A stretch of DNA of 46,094 nt from JANRLT01 sp041736895 (GTDB lineage: Bacteria; Planctomycetota; Planctomycetia; Pirellulales; JALHPA01), in the NCBI GenBank assembly GCA_041736895.1, contig JBGSSS010000018.1:1-46094 (forward strand), in the 5' to 3' direction. Positions within the stretch are counted from its first letter, which is position 1. Each line of letters begins with the position of its first letter. The position numbers and the translations under genes are program-made. The notes below the pieces were generated by a model that was given only the letters and a program-made list of their open reading frames with translations, was not told the DNA's origin and did no database searches. This document shows, piece by piece, positions 31,761 to 41,617 of the stretch.

Positions 31761-32471
31761 CTACTGATACTTCGTTCCGAATGGCAGGTTCGACATCGCG
31801 CGGCTGGTCCACGAGTGATGGTAGCCCTTGCTGATTTCGGCCGATTGCTTGTCTTGCGCGCCGTTACGAATGTCGACGAGTTCGAGCGTCAGCAAGTAAT
31901 CGCGTTGGTAGTCCTTGTTCTGGCGCGTCGTGCCGCTGGTCAACTTGGCGAACATCAAGTACTCGAACGGCTGGCCTTGGCTTTGCATCAGACCGGCGAA
32001 TTGGGCTTGCGCGCCGGGGATGAAGAGTTGATCGGGGCGGATGCGCAGTTGCTGCAACCCAGCTTCGACGTAACGGCGGCTGATCGGCGTGAATTGGCCC
32101 GACTCGCTGATCTTGGCTTCGATGCTTTCGAAGAGAAGTTCCTTGAAGTCGCCGATCTCTTCGGACGTCTTGTTCTCGACGCCGACGAAGCAAACCGTCG
32201 CCTTGGGAGGCGGCAGTTGTTCGATCCCGGCACTGACTGTCTGGATTTGCGACGGGGCAGGACAGTGCCGCGCGAGGAGCTTCGCCACCGCTTCTTCGGT
32301 CAGCGGGCGGAACGTCTCCTGGCCCGCCTGGTGGCTGCCAATCATTTCCTTGTCGCCCGGTCGGATCACCCGGGCGTATTGGTTGCTTTTGCAGCCCGTG
32401 AACAAAGCCACGAGCGAGCTGAGCGAGACAGTAATAAAGCGAGACCGTGTTAACTTCGTCTGCAGGGGCAT
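31761..32471 (-). CDS. LpoB-like penicillin-binding protein activator lipoprotein
   Basis: 236 residues from ATG 32471, with AAAGGATT upstream. The lipobox is SSLVALFTGC, Cys at residue 27. The mature domain has the LpoB/COG3417 pattern: TVCFVGVENKTSEEIGDFKE, LLFESIEAKISESGQFTPIS, RRYVEAGLQQLRI, YLMFAKLTSG and LTLELVDIRNGAQDKQSAEI. E. coli LpoB reaches through the periplasm to activate PBP1B. Here the linker after the Cys is longer and the protein would be outer-membrane anchored. The frame extends further upstream (34 codons) without support. It is followed by the COG3014-like lipoprotein. Confidence 0.85.
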   Translation of the reverse strand: MPLQTKLTRSRFITVSLSSLVALFTGCKSNQYARVIRPGDKEMIGSHQAGQETFRPLTEEAVAKLLARHCPAPSQIQTVSAGIEQLPPPKATVCFVGVENKTSEEIGDFKELLFESIEAKISESGQFTPISRRYVEAGLQQLRIRPDQLFIPGAQAQFAGLMQSQGQPFEYLMFAKLTSGTTRQNKDYQRDYLLTLELVDIRNGAQDKQSAEISKGYHHSWTSRAMSNLPFGTKYQ

Positions 32472-32934
32472 GGGAATCCTTTCCCGACCGGAAAATCTGG
32501 CCGCACGTCGTGCGCGGAGGAAGCGACTTACCCGTGGGGTCGCCAATGTTAGAGGATTATCGGCGTGGGACAAAGGTCAGCTGGAGGTTGGGCGCTGGGA
32601 GTTGGGAATTGGGCGCTGGGAAGACTGCATTTCCCAGCGCCCAACGCCCAAACCCCAGCGCCGAATCCCTACAACCGTCAAAGTCGTGCAGTTGCGACTC
32701 TTCCGCATATCCCGACCGGGAAGTCTGCGGAATTTTTCACGAATAGTCAAAGTAGTTAATCCAGGTCGAGTCGCGCGACGATAGCAGTTCTAGGTCGTAC
32801 CAGAGGTTGCTGCGGATTTGTGAAATGGCGTTCGTGTAGGACGCTTCCGAGGTTCTCCGACGTCAGTGGGCGTGTCGCCCCGACAAGCAGCAGCCGTTGG
32901 TTCCGTTTTCAAGCTTCCATTTTAGGAGTTGTCC
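32472..32934. other. Intergenic region with a long inverted repeat
   Basis: 463 bp between divergent genes. It contains the promoter regions of both. At 32582-32662 is a repeat: TTGGGCGCTGGGAA (32609-32622) faces TTCCCAGCGCCCAA (32631-32644) perfectly, with further GGGCGCTGGGA copies on either side. No gene is supported. Confidence 0.6.
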
Positions 32935-33513
32935 ATGATTCGTCGCATCGTTCTCTGTGTTGGTTTGGTTGTCGCTGCTTGTAGCAACGCCCAAGCGTTC
33001 CATTTCTTTGGCGGCCATCATGGTTGCGGTTCGTGCTGCGAACCAACCTGCTGCGCTCCGGTTTGCGAACCAACTTGCTGTGCTCCAGCCCCTAGCTGCT
33101 GCTGCAAGAAGCATTGTTTCGGTCACAAGTTCAAAAGCTTCTGCCACAAGTGCAAGTCGTGCTGTGCTCCTAGCTGCTGCGAACCGACCTGCTGTGCTCC
33201 TGCTTGCGAAGTGACTTGTGCTGCTCCTTGTGCCGCTCCTGCTTGCGAACCAAGCTGTGCTGCTCCTTGTGCCGCTGAACCAAGCTGTGCCGCTCCTTGC
33301 GAACCAAGCTGCTGTGCCGCTCCTGCTTGTGAACCAAGCTGCTGCGCTCCGGCTCCTTGCTGCTGCAAGAAGTCGCATTGCTTCGGCCACAAGTTCAAAG
33401 CCTTCTGCCACAAGTGCAAGTCTTGCTGCAAGCCAGCTTGCTGTGCTCCTAGCTGCTGCGAAGCCAGCTGCTGTGCTCCAGCTTGCGAACCAAGCTGCGG
33501 TTGCGCTCACTAA
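32935..33513 (+). CDS. Cysteine-rich exported repeat protein
   Basis: 192 residues from ATG 32935, with TTAGGAGTT as ribosome binding site. The signal peptide is IVLCVGLVVAACSNAQA, cleavage near residue 21. The mature part holds about 50 cysteines in about 171 residues, mostly as CCEPTCCAP and CAAPCAAPACEPSC repeats. A longer unit, CCCKKHCFGHKFKSFCHKCK, occurs twice with few changes (near 55 and 150). Its Cys/His spacing could bind metal. Such proteins are known from planctomycetes and may crosslink through disulphides into a rigid wall layer; that role is inference. A terminator follows. Confidence 0.85.
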   Translation: MIRRIVLCVGLVVAACSNAQAFHFFGGHHGCGSCCEPTCCAPVCEPTCCAPAPSCCCKKHCFGHKFKSFCHKCKSCCAPSCCEPTCCAPACEVTCAAPCAAPACEPSCAAPCAAEPSCAAPCEPSCCAAPACEPSCCAPAPCCCKKSHCFGHKFKAFCHKCKSCCKPACCAPSCCEASCCAPACEPSCGCAH

Positions 33514-33888
33514 GCTGACGCTGGGTTCGCCCCAGCCGTTGGTTACAATTTGATCAAACTCGCCGGCTCGACCAATCAAACGGTCGGGCCGGCGGTTTTT
33601 GATGGGGAAGAATTTAGGAGTTAGGAGTTAGGAGGAAGAAGGAAGAAGGAAGAAGTCAGACGCGAAGAACTTGCGAATAAAGTTATGCCTGCCTTGCTGC
33701 TTAGCAATTCCACGATTTTTCTAAAATTTCCTTGACGCGGAGTATCTCCGCGCGGGATGTTGATCGCTGGTCAAAACGACGGATTTAGAGGCTCCGTCGC
33801 TTTTACTCTTGTCTGAATCCCCGGCGAGTTCTTCGTCGGGCAGCGTCGTTTCCCATTTCTTCCCCGGAACAGGAATGAGGGTCTTGCT
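33514..33888. other. Intergenic region: terminator and homopurine tract
   Basis: 375 bp holding the terminator at 33561 and a homopurine tract at 33614-33655 with TAGGAGT repeats followed by GAAGAAG repeats. This is the opposite-strand form of the tracts at 7215 and 13991. Then comes the leader of the DUF1598 gene. No gene seen. Confidence 0.55.
33561..33600 (+). terminator. Rho-independent terminator of the Cys-rich gene
   Basis: Arms CGCCGGCTCGACC and GGTCGGGCCGGCG (one mismatch in 13 bp) are followed by GGTTTTT. Confidence 0.8.
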
Positions 33889-35625
33889 ATGACGAAGTCA
33901 CGTTCGTGCGCGCTCGCGCTGTATGGAATCGCAATCTTGGTGGTTTACGGATTGCAGCGTGAATACAAACACGCTCAGGCGGCGGATCTTCATGTCAAAG
34001 CTGCCACCCTCGACCAGCTTATCGCCAGCGGCGAATTCGCCCCGGCGATCGCCTTGGCCCAGCAGTTACCCGAGCCGAAGCAACAGCAAATCGCCCTTCG
34101 CCAGATCGCGCTCGCGCAAGCCGCCGCCGGCGACGATCGTGCCGGCCGCGATACGGCCTACCAGGTCGAGAGCGACATCGCTCGTATGTCGCTCCTGCAG
34201 GAACTACGCCGCGCGCCGGGTTCGGCTGGCGGGCTGCAAGCCGACTTCGATTCGCTGATCAATCTCATTACCAGCACGACCTCGCCGATTACCTGGAAAG
34301 CCAATGGCGGCCAAGGGGATGTCGTGGGTTTTGAAGGCGGCATCTACTGCGACGCCAAGGGCACGCTCTTGCGCAGGACGGAACTCGACCCGACGCGGTC
34401 GCTCGAGAAACTTCGCCAAGCGGCACGCGAACCCGGCGCGCCGGGCACGGTGCGGACCAAATCACCGCTGCGCAAGATCTCGCTCGTCCGGCTCGAAGCG
34501 GCCGTCCAGCGGCATTTGGCCGAAGGGACGCCGATCCCCGAAGAGATGCGTTTCCTCGGCGGATTGGAACGGATTCAATACGTCCTGGTCTATCCCGACG
34601 AGCGCGATATCGTGCTAGCAGGTCCGGCTGATGACTGGCGAATGGACGAAGAAGGCCGCTCGATCTCCGTCGGCAACGGCGAGCCTGTTTTGCAGCTTGA
34701 TGACCTGGTCGCGGTGTTGCGTCACATGCATAGCAAAGACGGCGCGATTTTCGGCTGCTCGATCACCCCGACCAAGGAACGGCTGGCGGCGACGCAAGAA
34801 TTTTTAACAAAAAGCACGCAACGCCCGCTCAAGCCCGGCGAGCGCGAGCGTTGGCTCGCGGGCTTGCGCGAACAACTCGGCCAGCAACGCATCGACATCT
34901 ACGGTCTCGACCCGCGGACCCGCGCGGCGCAGGTTCTCGTAGAAGCCGATTACCGGATGAAGCTCGTCGGCATCGGCCTCGAGCCGGGGGTGCAGGGTGT
35001 CGAAAATTATCTCGCCTCGATCAAGGTCCCCGCGGGCCAGGCTCCGCCGCCGCTGGATGTCCTCCGCTGGTGGTTCGCCATGAACTACGACGCCGTCCGA
35101 ACCAATGCAACGAAAGACGCATTCGAGCTGCGCGGGCAAGGCGTCCAGGTCCTCAGCGAGAACGAGCTGCTGGCCAAAGACGGCGAGCGCAAGCACACCG
35201 GCGACGCGACGGATCTGAACAAAACCTTTACGACGAGCTTCACCAAGCATTACGGCGAACTCTGCAAAAAGTACCCTGTTTACGCCGAATTACGCAATCT
35301 TTTTGACATGGCGCTCGTTGGGGCGATCCTGAAAAACGAATCGCTGCCCGATCGCTGCGACTGGCATCAAACGTGCTTCGGCGACGCGGGCGAGTATCGC
35401 CCACGGCTCGACATCGCGCCGCAATGGGTCGATTCGGTGATGAACCATCGCGTCGTGAACAAGGTGCATGTCCTGGTCGGTGTCAGCGGCGGCGTGCGCG
35501 CCGATCCGTGGACGTTTGCGAAGCCCGAATCATTCGACACCACGCATGCGGCGGGTCTCACGAACGGCCGGCGCTACAGCAACGAGCAACGACCCGCGGA
35601 GCGCACGGCGTGGTGGTGGGATTGA
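33889..35625 (+). CDS. DUF1598 domain protein, exported
   Basis: 578 residues from ATG 33889. An N-terminal signal or anchor helix (CALALYGIAILVVYGLQ) is followed by a short helical repeat (FAPAIALAQQLPEPKQQQIA). The large DUF1598 region contains LGGLERIQYVLVYPDERDIV, VGNGEPVLQLDDLVAVLRHM, DYRMKLVGIGLEPGVQGVEN and KYPVYAELRNLFDMALVGAI. This domain is known mainly from planctomycetes and has no assigned function. The C-terminal tail is Arg/Trp-rich. It stands alone, with a palindromic repeat right after the stop. Confidence 0.85.
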   Translation: MTKSRSCALALYGIAILVVYGLQREYKHAQAADLHVKAATLDQLIASGEFAPAIALAQQLPEPKQQQIALRQIALAQAAAGDDRAGRDTAYQVESDIARMSLLQELRRAPGSAGGLQADFDSLINLITSTTSPITWKANGGQGDVVGFEGGIYCDAKGTLLRRTELDPTRSLEKLRQAAREPGAPGTVRTKSPLRKISLVRLEAAVQRHLAEGTPIPEEMRFLGGLERIQYVLVYPDERDIVLAGPADDWRMDEEGRSISVGNGEPVLQLDDLVAVLRHMHSKDGAIFGCSITPTKERLAATQEFLTKSTQRPLKPGERERWLAGLREQLGQQRIDIYGLDPRTRAAQVLVEADYRMKLVGIGLEPGVQGVENYLASIKVPAGQAPPPLDVLRWWFAMNYDAVRTNATKDAFELRGQGVQVLSENELLAKDGERKHTGDATDLNKTFTTSFTKHYGELCKKYPVYAELRNLFDMALVGAILKNESLPDRCDWHQTCFGDAGEYRPRLDIAPQWVDSVMNHRVVNKVHVLVGVSGGVRADPWTFAKPESFDTTHAAGLTNGRRYSNEQRPAERTAWWWD

Positions 35626-35958
35626 GTTTAGCAGCCCGCAGCGTAAGCAAGGGAGTGTCATGCAACTCCGATCCCTCGCTTACACGTCGGGCTACTAAAT
35701 GCTCACCCATCGGCTTGCTGCTTAGCACTCTCAGCCAGAAACTTTTTTTGGGAATTGGGCAAACTCGTCTTGACGCATTTTCGTGAATCCTGGAAAAATG
35801 CGCGCATGATTAGGACAGAATGTCGCAAGCAGTACCATTGCTCGCGACAATCGGTCCAATCCTTTGATCTTGTGATCAATCGTGTGCGAATGTGACCGTG
35901 TTCCCCATTCGCGTGCTTCTTTTCGTTTGCTTGGAACACTAGAAGAAGGAGCCATCAC
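35626..35958. other. Intergenic region with BIME-like repeat
   Basis: 333 bp. A BIME-like palindrome at 35629-35699 pairs AGCCCGCAGCGTAAGCAAGG with CCCTCGCTTACACGTCGGGC. The rest is the promoter region of the small basic protein, with TTGACG at about 35771 but no clear -10. No gene. Confidence 0.5.
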
Positions 35959-36051
35959 ATGGCCGCTAAGAAGACCGCCACCAAGAAGCCCGCCGCCAAG
36001 CCTTCGCCGAAGGCTGCCCCTGCCAAGAAGACTACGACCAAGAAGAAGTAG
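35959..36051 (+). CDS. Short histone-H1-like lysine-rich protein
   Basis: 30 codons from ATG 35959 after an excellent ribosome binding site (AAGGAG, 9 bp before). The product is MAAKKTATKKPAAKPSPKAA followed by PAKKTTTKKK: 11 Lys, no acidic residue, with repeated KKxxAKKP-like units. This is the composition of bacterial histone-H1-like/Hc1-tail proteins, which bind DNA through Lys/Ala/Pro repeats. At this length it would be just a tail. A terminator follows at 36105. The strong ribosome binding site, composition and terminator make me favour a real gene. Confidence 0.7.
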   Translation: MAAKKTATKKPAAKPSPKAAPAKKTTTKKK

Positions 36052-36104
36052 TCATCCGGCGGAGCAACGCTCCGCGGTTTCTTGAGACAGAACAATAACG
36101 AGAC

Positions 36105-36143
36105 AGGCCGCGGTTGACTTTTCAACCGCGGCCTATTTTTATT
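36105..36143 (+). terminator. Rho-independent terminator
   Basis: Perfect 13-bp arms AGGCCGCGGTTGA and TCAACCGCGGCCT with a 4-nt loop, followed by ATTTTTATT. It ends the small basic protein transcript. A weaker GCGGAGC/GCTCCGC hairpin precedes it at 36059. Confidence 0.85.
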
Positions 36144-36301
36144 GAACATGTGACGAATGCTCCAAGGCCTTGAAGGCCTTGGCTTTGATAATAAAAACGC
36201 GTAGTCGAATCTCGCGGCGATTCTCTATAATGGCGATAACTTGATCCGATTGTGGATCGAGTTTTCTCACACCGCCACGAATCTTGAACGGAGTCACTAT
36301 C

Positions 36302-37156
36302 ATGCGATTGCTGCTTGCGCTTTGTCTGTTGCCAGTTTTTAGCTTAATCACGCAAGCCGCAGCGGGCGATCTCGAACAGTTGCAAGGGACGTGGCAAATC
36401 ACGGCGCTCCTCGACGATGGAGTGCTCGTGCCCGAGGAGGTCGTGCGCACGCGGTACATCTCGGATCTGCGTTTGACGTTTAGTGCGCAGAGTGTGAGCT
36501 TTCTGGTTCCCAACACATTGCAGCCGCGGACGATTGTGTTCGTGCTCGACGAGAAAGCGAATCCCAAGACGATCGATCTCGGCGGCGCCGAAAAAGTCGG
36601 CGGCAAGGGAATTTATCTGCTCCAGGGCGACACGCTCATGGTCTGTCTCGCCGAAGCTGGCGTTGAGAAACGCCCGGCGGAATTCAGCGCGCCGAAATCA
36701 TCGCCGCAGTTGCTGATGACGTTCAAACGCGTGTTGGCCAATCTGCCAGCAACGACGCCAGCCACACCGCAGGCTCAACCACAGCCGCAACCCCAGCCGG
36801 TTGTTCTTCCCGCGCCCGTTGCGCCGCCGACGGACGACATCATCCGCAAGCTGCTGATCGGCACCTGGGGCCACCAGGACGAAGATTGGGTCGTGTTGTT
36901 CACGTTGAATGCCGATGGCACGTTCAGCTCGAATCGCAGCTACAAAGACAAGTTCGGCAAAATGTTTCACGAATCTGTTCGCTCCAGCGGCAAGTGGAAT
37001 CTGGAAAACGGCGTCGTCGTCTGCACGATCACCGCCTCGACCGACAAGCACCAGATGAACCAGATCTTCTCGTATCGCATCACCTCGATCTCGGCGACCG
37101 AACTCACGGCCGTGGATCAATTCGGCAAATGGCGCAAGGAATGGAAAACGCCGTAA
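36302..37156 (+). CDS. Exported TIGR03067-type protein with a second lipocalin-like domain
   Basis: 284 residues from ATG 36302. The signal peptide is LLLALCLLPVFSLITQAAA. The first domain has the planctomycete TIGR03067 opening DLEQLQGTWQITALLDDG and ends near MTFKRVLA. A Pro/Gln linker (QAQPQPQPQPVVLP) leads to a second domain of about 95 residues, IGTWGHQDEDWVVLFTLNAD to KWRKEW, which looks like the same kind of small lipocalin-like barrel. Function unknown. Paralogues are numerous in planctomycetes. Confidence 0.85.
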   Translation: MRLLLALCLLPVFSLITQAAAGDLEQLQGTWQITALLDDGVLVPEEVVRTRYISDLRLTFSAQSVSFLVPNTLQPRTIVFVLDEKANPKTIDLGGAEKVGGKGIYLLQGDTLMVCLAEAGVEKRPAEFSAPKSSPQLLMTFKRVLANLPATTPATPQAQPQPQPQPVVLPAPVAPPTDDIIRKLLIGTWGHQDEDWVVLFTLNADGTFSSNRSYKDKFGKMFHESVRSSGKWNLENGVVVCTITASTDKHQMNQIFSYRITSISATELTAVDQFGKWRKEWKTP

Positions 37157-37166
37157 CGTATTCGTA

Positions 37167-37186
37167 GTGTGGGCTGCAGCCCACAC
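37167..37186. repeat. GTGTGGGCTG-CAGCCCACAC palindrome
   Basis: Perfect 20-bp palindrome 11 bp after the stop of the TIGR03067 gene. The same unit occurs at 41431 and 41593, each time next to a gene end or start. Confidence 0.75.
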
Positions 37187-37198
37187 GTCAAAAACAAT

Positions 37199-37231
37199 AG
37201 CTGCCGCGATTGAAGCTCAATCGCGGCAGCT
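37199..37231 (+). terminator. Hairpin terminator of the TIGR03067 gene
   Basis: Perfect 15-bp arms AGCTGCCGCGATTGA and TCAATCGCGGCAGCT with a 3-nt loop, followed by TGTTTGGT. Confidence 0.7.
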
Positions 37232-37367
37232 TGTTTGGTACGTTGATTTTTTTGCCAGCCGTGGACGGTCCGGCAAAACGTTGGTTCATGCTTTGTATGG
37301 ACGTTGAATATCAACTCATCGTCGTTTACATCACGCCGATGTGATTAAACTCCTGCTTCAAATGAAA

Positions 37368-37396
37368 ACAGGCCTCGTCAAAGTGACGAGGCCTGT
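37368..37396 (-). terminator. Terminator of the PEP-CTERM gene
   Basis: Perfect 13-bp arms ACAGGCCTCGTCA and TGACGAGGCCTGT with a 3-nt loop. On the minus strand it is followed by TTTTCATTT, 36 bp after the PEP-CTERM stop. Confidence 0.85.
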
Positions 37397-37431
37397 GGGA
37401 TATCGAAATAGAAGTCATTCACCAGGGTGAA

Positions 37432-38112
37432 TTACTTCGCCGTACGACGCCGACGGTAGGCCGTCACCAAGACGCCCGACAAGCCAATCCCCGCTAGGGC
37501 CATAGTCGAAGGTTCCGGAACCGGCGTATAAGTGTAGGTCACCGTGGCATCGAATCCGAAAGTGGCCGGTGTCGAGGTTGACGATGACGGCGAAACATTG
37601 GTCAGATTGTTCGCAGTGTTGCCAGCACTGCTGAAGTTGAAACCGACGTTGCCCAAACCCAGGTACGGTGCGAAGCCCGAGAACAAGGAGTTTGAATCAG
37701 AATCCGAGGAAGAACCACCAGCGAGCGTGAAGCCGCTCGCGCCAGCGAAATCGAGCACCCCATCGAATGCCGCCAAGGGGATGCCCGTCACCGAGGTTGC
37801 CGGCGTCGTGAGCACGACAAACGAAGACGGCCCCGAAACCGTGATGTTCGTCCCGATCGAGAGATCGGCCGAGCCCGCCGTAACACCCAAGTTCTCGATG
37901 CTATTGGTTCCGCCCGTCGACATGCCGGAAACAAGCAAATCGATTTGGGTCAGAGTTCCCAGTGAAGGGTCAAATTGGGGGACGTTAAAGCTACCAGCAG
38001 TGCCGGCGATGAATGCGCCAAAAGAAGTCGGGCCATAGGTGATCGTGGCGGCCTGAATCGGCAACGCGAGTCCCCAAACCATAAGTAAAGAAAGACTGAT
38101 TTTTCTGATCAT
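37432..38112 (-). CDS. PEP-CTERM protein (choice-of-anchor E type)
   Basis: 226 residues from ATG 38112. The signal peptide is KISLSLLMVWGLALPIQAA. The mature domain is Ser/Thr/Gly-rich with PQFDPSLGTLTQIDLLVSGM near the start, as in choice-of-anchor E proteins, and ends with DATVTYTY. The sorting tail is PVPEPSTMALAGIGLSGVLV followed by YRRRR: the PEP motif, a membrane helix and an Arg cluster. It would be processed by an exosortase (not in this window) and exported to the surface, usually with exopolysaccharide. Confidence 0.9.
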   Translation of the reverse strand: MIRKISLSLLMVWGLALPIQAATITYGPTSFGAFIAGTAGSFNVPQFDPSLGTLTQIDLLVSGMSTGGTNSIENLGVTAGSADLSIGTNITVSGPSSFVVLTTPATSVTGIPLAAFDGVLDFAGASGFTLAGGSSSDSDSNSLFSGFAPYLGLGNVGFNFSSAGNTANNLTNVSPSSSTSTPATFGFDATVTYTYTPVPEPSTMALAGIGLSGVLVTAYRRRRTAK

Positions 38113-38447
38113 TAGCTAGCTCCCGGTTGGGTAAAGTGGACGCTCATGTCTCATGACACGGGCATATTAACCCTACTCGCGGGCTACCGCAACTAATTTT
38201 CTGAGAGGAAAGAAATTTTTATCAAAATCATATCTCTCGGTAACACATAAGCTGTAACGAATCATTCGATCTGTTGGCATCGAACGAAGAGTTTCTTCGA
38301 GAGATCTATCGAGTTTTCGTCGCAATAAGCGGATCTCTTGGATTAGCAGGAATTGCTAGTTAGTCCCAGCAATTTCGAAAAGCGGACAGCAATAACAGAT
38401 CGACATTCGTCGATGTAATTGAAATCGGAGACAGACTCTTCAGCAAA
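38113..38447. other. AT-rich gene-free stretch
   Basis: 335 bp between the stop of glmS and the start of the PEP-CTERM gene, both minus strand. It holds the PEP-CTERM promoter region. I see no gene and no strong hairpin. Confidence 0.5.
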
Positions 38448-40322
<1,875 letters not shown>

Positions 40323-40657
40323 AGACTGATCCCTTGGCTAACTTGAAACCCAGACTGCAACCCAATACCGTACCATAGCATTTTGTGGGGATTTGCCGGA
40401 GAGAAACTGGGAAAACGCGAGCGAAACGGACTGTTATTGCACCGGCGGTGAATTAAGTTCCGCTCAATTGTGTTGATCGCCCGGAGAATCGCTCTCAACG
40501 CCGCGCGAAAGATTCGGCATAATCGATACGCGTCGAATAAAGCGACGCATCGCTCGCAGTGAACGGTCGCCTCCGGCTCCCCGCTAAACGGGCAATTGAT
40601 AAATGCATTCCTGTCTCCTGTGATCCTGTCTTCCTGTCCTCCTATCATAAAATCCCG
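40323..40657. other. Divergent intergenic region of glmS and kdsB
   Basis: 335 bp with both promoters. Near the kdsB end a pyrimidine-rich run (CCTGTCTCCTGTGATCCTGT and on to CCTCCTA, 40609-40644) lies 14 bp before the start. It resembles the tracts at 7215 and 13991. No gene is supported. Confidence 0.5.
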
Positions 40658-41431
40658 ATGCGCAGCATCATCGTCATCCCCGCGCGGCTCGCTAGCACTC
40701 GCTTGCCGCGAAAGTTGCTCCTCACCGAAACCGGCCGGACGCTACTGCAGCATACGTACGAAGCGGCGCAGCGCGCGAAGAAGCCCAGCGAGGTCGTCAT
40801 CGCCGCCGATCACGAAGAAATCGCTGCCGCCGCCCGCGGGTTCGGTGCGCGCATAATCATGACGAGCCCAACCTGCCCGAGCGGAACGGATCGCTTGGCC
40901 GAGGTCGCACCGCAACTGCCGGAAGCAGACCTGATCGTCAACGTGCAGGGCGACGAGCCGGAACTAAGCGGCGAGACAATAGACACGGCGATTGCACTCT
41001 TGGAGCAAAACCCCGATGCCCCCATGGCAACGCTCTGCACGGAGATTCGCGAGCGGGCGAAGCTCGACGATCCGGCCTGCGTGAAGGTCGTCTTCCACGA
41101 GACGGCCAAGGGTAACCGCGCGATCTACTTCAGCCGCGCCGCGATTCCGCATGCCCGTGAGTGGAGCGATGCGCTCCTGACCCGCGAGCCGGCGTGTTTT
41201 TATCAGCATCTTGGCCTATACGTCTATCGCCGCGAGTTCTTGCCCAAATACGCCGCCTTGCCCCGCACGCCGCTGGAAAAGCTGGAAAACCTGGAACAGT
41301 TGCGAGTCATTGAAAACGGGTATCCGATCATGATCGGCATCGTTGGAGAGCCATCGATTGGGATCGACACTCCGGCGGATTATGCGGCTTTTGTGAAAAG
41401 GTGGCGTTGGTTTTGGGATTGCGTAGAGTAG
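40658..41431 (+). CDS. kdsB: 3-deoxy-manno-octulosonate cytidylyltransferase (CMP-Kdo synthetase)
   Basis: 257 residues from ATG 40658: IIVIPARLASTRLPRKLLLT is the conserved P-loop-like start. EVVIAADHEEIAAAARGFGA, MTSPTCPSGTDRLAEVA, IVNVQGDEPELSGETIDTAI, FSRAAIPHARE, YQHLGLYVYRREFL and LEKLENLEQLRVIENGYPI follow, all KdsB signatures. It activates Kdo for LPS core synthesis. The frame opens 33 codons earlier over repeat-like DNA, which I do not count. The stop touches a GTGTGGGCTT palindrome. Confidence 0.95.
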   Translation: MRSIIVIPARLASTRLPRKLLLTETGRTLLQHTYEAAQRAKKPSEVVIAADHEEIAAAARGFGARIIMTSPTCPSGTDRLAEVAPQLPEADLIVNVQGDEPELSGETIDTAIALLEQNPDAPMATLCTEIRERAKLDDPACVKVVFHETAKGNRAIYFSRAAIPHAREWSDALLTREPACFYQHLGLYVYRREFLPKYAALPRTPLEKLENLEQLRVIENGYPIMIGIVGEPSIGIDTPADYAAFVKRWRWFWDCVE

Positions 41432-41450
41432 TGTGGGCTTCAGCCCACAC
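41431..41450. repeat. GTGTGGGCTT-CAGCCCACAC palindrome after kdsB
   Basis: Near-perfect copy of the 37167 unit; its first base is the last base of the kdsB stop codon. The following GTCAAAAA is also shared with the copy at 37167. Confidence 0.7.
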
Positions 41451-41564
41451 GTCAAAAAACGCTATCAAAAATGGCGCGATAGAATTCGCCGCATGACTTT
41501 GCGCTCTGCTGCATTTAAAGCGAATGCGTAGAATGGGGGTATTCAAGCTTCGGAGTTTATTCTC

Positions 41565-41612
41565 GTGTGGGTTAATACCCACGCCACTTTTCGTGTGGGC
41601 TGAAGCCCACAC
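41565..41612. repeat. Two GTGTGGG palindromes directly before uvrC
   Basis: GTGTGGGTTAATACCCACGC (41565-41584) and GTGTGGGCTGAAGCCCACAC (41593-41612) stand 5 bp ahead of the uvrC start, where a ribosome binding site would be. Both arms can pair with themselves or with each other. Confidence 0.7.
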
Positions 41613-41617
41613 TAATT

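Noticed and set aside
33123..33431. Gln/Leu-rich minus-strand frame opposite the Cys-rich gene
   Set aside because: It is the antisense reading of the cysteine-rich repeats.
35722..35730. TTAGCACTC, a CIRCE half-site (also at 43202-43210)
   Set aside because: The matching GAGTGCTAA arm 9 bp downstream is missing in both places and no heat-shock gene follows.
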